A model generated the notes under the pieces. That model did not search any database. It worked only from the letters and a program-made list of their open reading frames with translations, and was not told the DNA's origin. Shown one piece after another: positions 59,374 to 64,000 of a stretch of DNA of 64,000 nt. Source of the DNA: Corynebacterium stercoris. GTDB taxonomy: Bacteria > Actinomycetota > Actinomycetes > Mycobacteriales > Mycobacteriaceae. The first letter of the stretch is position 1, and every line of letters begins with the position of its first letter. The position numbers and the translations under genes are program-made. Location: positions 1-64,000 of the forward strand of contig NZ_JAMFTQ010000009.1 of assembly GCF_024160105.1 (NCBI RefSeq), written 5' to 3'.

Positions 59374-60246
59374 CTAGAGGGCGCGGAGGAAGTCGGCGAC
59401 GTCGCGGATGCGGCGTCGGGACTCGGCGGGCGTGGCGATGTGGTGGGTCGAGTGATAGCGCTGCACCGTGATGGTGGTGGCCTCGCTCAGCATCATCAGC
59501 TCTTCGGGTAGGAATGGGGCGACCTCATCCTGCGTCGCTACCTGCAACAACACTGGGGCGCCGCCGGTCGGGGGCAGCGCGGTGGGGAAGGTGAGGACGT
59601 ACGCGTCGGCGCCACGCGGGGCACCGCCCGCCGCGCCACCACCGCCAGCGCTAACACCCGAGGCGGAGGCGAGAGCCGCCGCACCCGACGAGTACGCCCA
59701 CACGGCGACCTTGTCCGCCCCTAAAGCCCGGACGAAGTCGATGGCCTCGCCGAGGCGGGCGGGGTCGTCGAGGTCGAGGATGCGGACGTCGGCAAGCTCG
59801 GCGGCACCGGCGACCTCGGGGCGCCAAGCGTTGTCGCGCGCGGAACGGGGGCCGTCCCACACGGACACGGCCCACACGCCGCCGGACGCCGAACCGGACG
59901 CCGACCCTGCCGCGGAACTCGGCACGAAGACCTGGCCGAACTCGCTCTCCTCGACGCGCACGTCGCCGGGGAACGCCACGCCGGGCATGGTCTGGTCGAT
60001 GCCGCTGCCCAGCATGAGCATGGCGGCGTGGGTGATGCGGTCGGGGAGCAGGGCGAGGTACTGCTCGGCGTCGCGGTCGTAGGTCGCCTCGATGTAGGAG
60101 ACGAGCTGCTCGAGTTGGAGGGCGTCGGGAAGCGAACGCTCCACGCCGCCGACCTGGAAGGTGTCGGAGGCCTGGTCGTTGACGGGGTAGGCGTCGGCGG
60201 GCGAGCCCTGCGCGAGGGGCTCGAAGGCGGGGTCCTGGGCTACCAA
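59374..60246 (-). CDS. Alpha/beta-hydrolase-like protein
   Basis: The frame encodes about 290 residues. The central part shows KVAVWAYSSGAAALASASG, a degenerate GxSxG nucleophile elbow (AYSSG), an acidic strand (LLQVATQDEVAPF), and a histidine region (YHSTHHIATPAESRRRI) at the end, so an alpha/beta hydrolase is likely. A Gly/Ala/Ser-rich insert (ASGSASGG and GVSAGGGGAAGG) is present. The start is uncertain: TTG 60246 overlaps the M13 gene by 7 bp and is my choice because the reading frame and homologous-looking start DLVAQDPAFEPL lie there. It is probably cotranscribed with the M13 peptidase. Confidence 0.6.
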   Translation of the reverse strand: MVAQDPAFEPLAQGSPADAYPVNDQASDTFQVGGVERSLPDALQLEQLVSYIEATYDRDAEQYLALLPDRITHAAMLMLGSGIDQTMPGVAFPGDVRVEESEFGQVFVPSSAAGSASGSASGGVWAVSVWDGPRSARDNAWRPEVAGAAELADVRILDLDDPARLGEAIDFVRALGADKVAVWAYSSGAAALASASGVSAGGGGAAGGAPRGADAYVLTFPTALPPTGGAPVLLQVATQDEVAPFLPEELMMLSEATTITVQRYHSTHHIATPAESRRRIRDVADFLRAL

Positions 60247-62147
60247 ATCTGCACCCGCTCTTCCGGCGCGAGCCACACCTTGGAGCCTTCCTCGACGTCG
60301 AAGGCGGTGTAGAACTCGTCGACGTTCGCGGCGATGACGTTGCAGCGGAACTCGGCGGGGGAGTGCGGGTCGATCGCGAGCAGCTGCGCGGCCATCTCCG
60401 GGCGGACCTTGGTGCGCCACACGCGCGCCCACGCGAGGAAGAGGCGCTGGAAGCCGGTGTACTCGCCCTCGAGGTCGTCGAACGGGGCGGACGGAACGTC
60501 CTCGATGCCCTTGTCGGCGAGGTAGAGCTTGTACGCCTCGACGGCGATGCCGAGTCCGCCGAGGTCGCCGATGTTCTCGCCGAGAGTGAACTCGCCGTTC
60601 ACGCCCGGCACACCGTCGACGCCTTCGAGCGCGCTCGGGATGAGGCCCTGGAACTGGCCGACCAACTTGGCGGTGAGCTCCTCGAAGCGCTCGCGGTCGG
60701 CGTCGGTCCACCAGGAGTTGAGGTTGCCGTCGCCGTCGTAACGCGAGCCCTGGTCGTCGAAGCCGTGGCCGATCTCGTGGCCGATCACCGCGCCGATCGC
60801 GCCGAAGTTCTCGGCGGCGTCCGCCTGCGGGTCGTAGAACGGCGGCTTAAGGATCGCGGCCGGGAAGGTGATGTCGTTGACCACGGGGTTGTAGAACGCG
60901 TTGACGGTCTGCGGGTTGGCCACCCACTCGTCGCGGTCGCTCGGCTTACCGATCTTGCTCAGCTGGTAGTCGTGCTCGAACGCGGAACCGGCGCGCACGT
61001 TGGCGAGCAGCGCGTCGCCGCTCGGATCGACCTCGAGCCCGTCGAAGCTGCGCCACTTGTCCGGGTAGCCGATCTTGGCCACGAACTTCTCCAGCTTCTC
61101 CTGCGCGCGGCCGCGAGTCTCCTCGCCCATCCACTCGAGCTTGGCAATCCGCTCGCGGTACGCGCGGATGAGGTAATCCACCAGCTCGAGCATTTCGCTT
61201 TTCGACGACGCAGGGAAGTGCGCCTTCACATATTCCTGGCCGATTTCCTCGCCGACGATGGACTGCGCCAGCCCCACGCCGCGCTTCCAGCGGTCGCGCT
61301 GCTCCGTCGCGCCGGAGAGGTGGGTGCCGTAGAACTCGAAGTTCGCCTCGCCGATCTCCTCGGTGAGCAGACCGGCGCGGGAACGCAGGATGTTCCATAC
61401 GGCCCACAGCTGCCAACTGGCCAGGGTCTCCGGGCGCAGCATGCCCGCCAGGTCCTCGGTGTAGGAGGGCATCATGTTGATCAGGCGGCCGGCCGGGATG
61501 CCGGAGGCGGTGAGCATGGTCTGGATGATGGCGGGCAGCTCCGCAAGCTCGACCGGGTTGTAGGTGGCCACCGCGTCGCGCGCCTTCACCACGTCCCAGT
61601 GGCTGGAGGCCAGCTGCGTCTCCAGCGCCACGATGCGCTTCGCCGTCACCTCAGGGGTGAGACCCAGCAGGTACTTCGGCGGCAGGAAGCCCAACATGCG
61701 GGCTACGTGCGCCTCGTACTTCGCCAGCGTCTCGGCGTGCTGCGGCTCGCGGTAGTACGCCTCGTCCGGGAGGCCCAGGCCGGACTGGTAGAGGTAGGCC
61801 ACCGCGTCCTCGCCCTGGGAATCCTTCTCCACCCAGTACGTCAGGGGCGCGCCGATGCCGTCGCGCTCCAGCGCGCCGAGGTTGCGGGCGAACTCCTCGA
61901 CGTCCGCCACGGCGACCTTCTCCAGATCAGCCTCCAGCGGCGCCACGCCCGCGGCGTTGATCGCCTCGGTGTCCATGAAGGAGCGGTAGATGGCGCCGCC
62001 GCGGCTGTCGCTGCCCTCAAGCAGCGCGCGCACATCTTCTTCGGACTGGTCGCGCAGGGCGTGGAAGGCGCCGTCGATGCCGCGGTCCGCGGGAATGACG
62101 TGCTCCTTCAGCCATGCGCCGTTGACTAGCTCAAAAAGGTCTCGCAT
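60240..62147 (-). CDS. M13-family zinc metallopeptidase
   Basis: The 635-residue neprilysin-like peptidase has HEIGH in VIGHEIGHGFDDQGSRYDGD (about residues 457-461), the third zinc ligand in TLGENIGDLGGL, the upstream VNAFYNPVVNDITFPA, and the C-terminal FRCNVIAANVDEFYTAFD. There is no signal peptide, and the length matches bacterial PepO-type enzymes. It degrades peptides. The ATG follows TACCAT by 8 nt (probable leaderless start). Confidence 0.94.
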   Translation of the reverse strand: MRDLFELVNGAWLKEHVIPADRGIDGAFHALRDQSEEDVRALLEGSDSRGGAIYRSFMDTEAINAAGVAPLEADLEKVAVADVEEFARNLGALERDGIGAPLTYWVEKDSQGEDAVAYLYQSGLGLPDEAYYREPQHAETLAKYEAHVARMLGFLPPKYLLGLTPEVTAKRIVALETQLASSHWDVVKARDAVATYNPVELAELPAIIQTMLTASGIPAGRLINMMPSYTEDLAGMLRPETLASWQLWAVWNILRSRAGLLTEEIGEANFEFYGTHLSGATEQRDRWKRGVGLAQSIVGEEIGQEYVKAHFPASSKSEMLELVDYLIRAYRERIAKLEWMGEETRGRAQEKLEKFVAKIGYPDKWRSFDGLEVDPSGDALLANVRAGSAFEHDYQLSKIGKPSDRDEWVANPQTVNAFYNPVVNDITFPAAILKPPFYDPQADAAENFGAIGAVIGHEIGHGFDDQGSRYDGDGNLNSWWTDADRERFEELTAKLVGQFQGLIPSALEGVDGVPGVNGEFTLGENIGDLGGLGIAVEAYKLYLADKGIEDVPSAPFDDLEGEYTGFQRLFLAWARVWRTKVRPEMAAQLLAIDPHSPAEFRCNVIAANVDEFYTAFDVEEGSKVWLAPEERVQIW

Positions 62148-62174
62148 AAGACCTCATGGTACTTACCGCGCCCG

Positions 62175-63074
62175 CTACCTCGCGGGAGTGTGGGATACGA
62201 TCCAGTCCGCCGCCATCCGCGGCGCCGCCTGGCCGTAGTCGCCGTGCGCGCCCACGGCGGCCGCGAGGTCGATCGCGCCGGGGCCGAGCTGAGCTAGGCG
62301 CTGGCCCAGCTCAGCCGGCACCTGGCCGCGCGACGCGTTCGTCTGCATCGCGGGTGCGACCAGCGGGCGGAAGCGCTCGTCGGTGGAGCACACGATGTCG
62401 TCCGGGCGGCAGATCTCCAGCACCTTCCCGGCCAGTTGGCCGTAGCCGCCCTCGAGCGGGCCGAGCGCACCGCGCGAATCCGGCGAGGTCCCCGGCGCAA
62501 GCGCGGCGCCGTTGCCGCCCTGGTACGGGTTGGCGATCAGCGCTACCGCATCCACCTTCTCCGCGGCGATCGGCCCGCGGCCGTACGCGATGTCGCGCGT
62601 CAGGCGCGCAGCCACGTCCGCGCCCAGCGAGTAGCCGGTCAGGGAGAAGGAGGCGTTGGGGCAGTGCTGCGCAAGCTTTGCGACGGTATCCCACGTCTTC
62701 CCGTACGCCTCCGCAGACGCGTTGGGGTAGCGGCGCGTCAGAAACGCCGCCGAGTTGTAGGACACCCACAGCGGCTGGATCTGGCCGGCCGACGCGGCCT
62801 GGGAGATCAGGCCGGTAGAAAAAACCTGGCCGCCGTGGGGGAGGAACGTCGGCACGCCGCCGATCGTGTTCGCCCCGCCCGGCACCGCGACGAGGAAGTG
62901 CGGCTTGCACCCCTGCTGGTTCAGCATCGTCACGGTGTTGTCGGAGGACGTGATCGGGCCGGGCAGCTGCGCCTGCGCGGGCGCGGCGAGCGCCGGTGCC
63001 ACGAGTGCAGCGGTGGCGGCGGCGACGGCGGCGGCCTTCGCGGCGGCGCGGGCGAGTGTGCGGGTCACATGCAT
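62175..63074 (-). CDS. Secreted cutinase-family esterase
   Basis: The 299-residue protein has a signal peptide (MHVTRTLARAAAKAAAVAAA...APAQAQ), an N-terminal strand HFLVAVPGGANTIGGVP, and the nucleophile motif NASFSLTGYSLGADVAARL (GYSLGA). Later LEICRPDDIVCSTDERF holds the cysteine pair and aspartate of the family, and GAHGDYGQAA the histidine. Cutinase-like proteins in mycolata act on lipid esters of the envelope. It is encoded just after the emb gene. Confidence 0.88.
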   Translation of the reverse strand: MHVTRTLARAAAKAAAVAAATAALVAPALAAPAQAQLPGPITSSDNTVTMLNQQGCKPHFLVAVPGGANTIGGVPTFLPHGGQVFSTGLISQAASAGQIQPLWVSYNSAAFLTRRYPNASAEAYGKTWDTVAKLAQHCPNASFSLTGYSLGADVAARLTRDIAYGRGPIAAEKVDAVALIANPYQGGNGAALAPGTSPDSRGALGPLEGGYGQLAGKVLEICRPDDIVCSTDERFRPLVAPAMQTNASRGQVPAELGQRLAQLGPGAIDLAAAVGAHGDYGQAAPRMAADWIVSHTPAR

Positions 63075-63097
63075 GGTTTCGGCCTTACTCGCGCGGG

Positions 63098-64000
63098 TTA
63101 CTCGTGCGGATTGCGGATCTTCATCGGGCCTGGCGTCCACCAGCCCCAACGCTGAACGGTGATGTAGTCGATGTCGGCTTCCTCGGGCGCTTCGCCCGTG
63201 GAGTCGGTGCGCAGCTCGTACTTGGCAATGGAACCCCAGTCGCGCTGCCAGTCGTTGCGCAGGTAGCCGGGCACCTCGTAGGAGTAGTTCACGGCCTCGG
63301 CAGTCGCAAGCGCGCCGCCACCCAGGAAGTCCTGGAAGCCGGAGAGCTGGGCCTTGCCCGGGGCGTCCGGCATGATGCGGAACTCCGGAATTTCGGTCAC
63401 GCCGGCGTAGTGGTTGAAGGTGCGCTGGCAGGGGAACTGGAACGCCACTGTCCAGTCGAGCAGGCCAGGGGTGTCTGGATCGATGGTCTCCGTCAAGGCC
63501 TTCAGCTTCGGGTTGCGCAGCGGGGTCACGGCGAGCCAGTCCTTCTCGGCGAGCGACTCGTCCACGCCGACGAGGCGCACCACGTCCGCCTCCTCCGGCA
63601 GGTCCGCAATCGGGTAGCGCAGATTGCGCCACGCCGGGGTCGGGCCCTGGTCGAGCATCTCCACGTCGCCGAGGCGCTTGACACTGCCGTCGTCACGCGT
63701 GGTGCCGTACTCCAGCTTGAGCTCGGTGCCCTCCTGCTCCACGCCGTTGATGTCGTGGTGCGCGATTCGCCCGGCGACGCTGGTGACCAACAGCGGGGCC
63801 TCCGGGTCGGGCTCGGGCAGCTCGAACCAGACGGTTTCGAGCGCCGCGCGTTTCGACGGCGCATCATCGAACGTGCCCGCCACCGGCACCCGGGTGTAAT
63901 CCAGGTTGAACGGGAGGCGGACCGTGGAGCCGTTGACGCCGCGCAGGTTCGCGGGGCGGTTGCCCTGGGTGTTCACCTTGGAGGTGGACTGCGCCACCTC
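63098..64000 (-). CDS. emb: Arabinosyltransferase Emb, C-terminal part (5' end outside window)
   Basis: The visible 300 residues match the extracellular C-terminal domain of EmbA/B/C-type proteins: LPFNLDYTRVPVAGTFDD, ETVWFELPEPDPEAPLLVTS, PAWRNLRYPIADLPEEADVV, FPCQRTFNHYAGVTEIPEFR and YLRNDWQRDWGSIAKYELR. This domain binds arabinan acceptors. Corynebacteria normally have a single emb gene needed for arabinogalactan synthesis. The N-terminal membrane part lies beyond position 64000. Confidence 0.9.
   Translation of the reverse strand, partial: EVAQSTSKVNTQGNRPANLRGVNGSTVRLPFNLDYTRVPVAGTFDDAPSKRAALETVWFELPEPDPEAPLLVTSVAGRIAHHDINGVEQEGTELKLEYGTTRDDGSVKRLGDVEMLDQGPTPAWRNLRYPIADLPEEADVVRLVGVDESLAEKDWLAVTPLRNPKLKALTETIDPDTPGLLDWTVAFQFPCQRTFNHYAGVTEIPEFRIMPDAPGKAQLSGFQDFLGGGALATAEAVNYSYEVPGYLRNDWQRDWGSIAKYELRTDSTGEAPEEADIDYITVQRWGWWTPGPMKIRNPHE

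Overview
The window is chromosomal DNA of high G+C content from a mycolic-acid actinobacterium, almost certainly a Corynebacterium. The indicators are a truncated arabinosyltransferase (Emb) gene at the right edge, the fhaA-fhaB-pstP-rodA-pbpA-pknA-pknB cell-division cluster with crgA, two DtxR-type iron boxes, cutinase-like exported proteins, and many genes whose ATG/GTG lies 6-8 nt after a TAnnnT -10 element (leaderless transcripts). The species cannot be named from the sequence. The Ser/Thr kinase cluster usually lies near the chromosome origin in this order.

Layout. 1-690: remains of an arsenic-resistance locus. arsR is intact; its divergent arsenite-permease gene acr3 is cut after 40 codons by an IS3-family element running off the left edge. 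1.1-3.4 kb: a large repeat-domain surface protein. 3.4-7.2 kb: a truncated cutinase-like gene, a YhgE/Pip export permease, a degenerate ABC ATPase and a divergent TetR regulator. 7.2-9.6 kb: a restriction-fold-like protein, a duplicated palindromic repeat and a membrane protein of unknown function. 9.9-13.7 kb: metF-metE and the cyclophilin ppiA. 13.8-14.7 kb: a rhomboid protease and crgA. 14.8-24.0 kb: the seven-gene Ser/Thr phosphorylation and cell-wall elongation operon. 24.2-25.4 kb: a 105-bp-period array of hairpin repeats broken by an IS3-family remnant, then tRNA-Leu(CAG). 25.8-38.4 kb: metabolic and transport genes: trpB, an MFS exporter, an iron-regulated DUF2470 protein, DUF1540, a three-domain glutaminase, an AAA/DUF4143 ATPase, a short GH13 protein, an M20 peptidase, a TetR regulator, an SxxK lipoprotein and AMP nucleosidase. 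38.4-46.1 kb: DUF559-like protein, sirtuin, GT87 mannosyltransferase-like protein, gamma-carbonic anhydrase, ROK regulator and a DUF885 peptidase. 46.1-52.2 kb: AbrB-like and TauE-like membrane proteins, an amino-acid antiporter, HrpB helicase and an RNA ligase/phosphodiesterase-like protein. 52.3-53.6 kb: a lower-GC islet with two coupled unknown genes bounded by inverted repeats. 53.7-64.0 kb: alkB, SDR, LysE exporter, CapA-like lipoprotein, S4 protein, VOC protein, a secreted SxxK protein, a hydrolase-like protein, an M13 peptidase, a cutinase and the Emb C-terminus.

How it works together. The largest coherent system is the 24.0-14.5 kb block: FHA proteins, PP2C phosphatase, two kinases and the RodA/PBP pair control peripheral peptidoglycan synthesis, with CrgA next to them. 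metF and metE form a methionine-synthesis pair. Most other genes are singletons with their own leaderless promoters; three divergent pairs share nearly the same -10 DNA.

The unexplained structure is non-coding: the 105-bp hairpin array, a family of about 170-225-bp palindromic elements (four copies, all between convergent genes), a duplicated 106-bp element with a 32-bp perfect palindrome, a nested inverted repeat at 55.8 kb, and the inverted-repeat-bounded islet. All calls rest on reading the sequence; no database search was possible.
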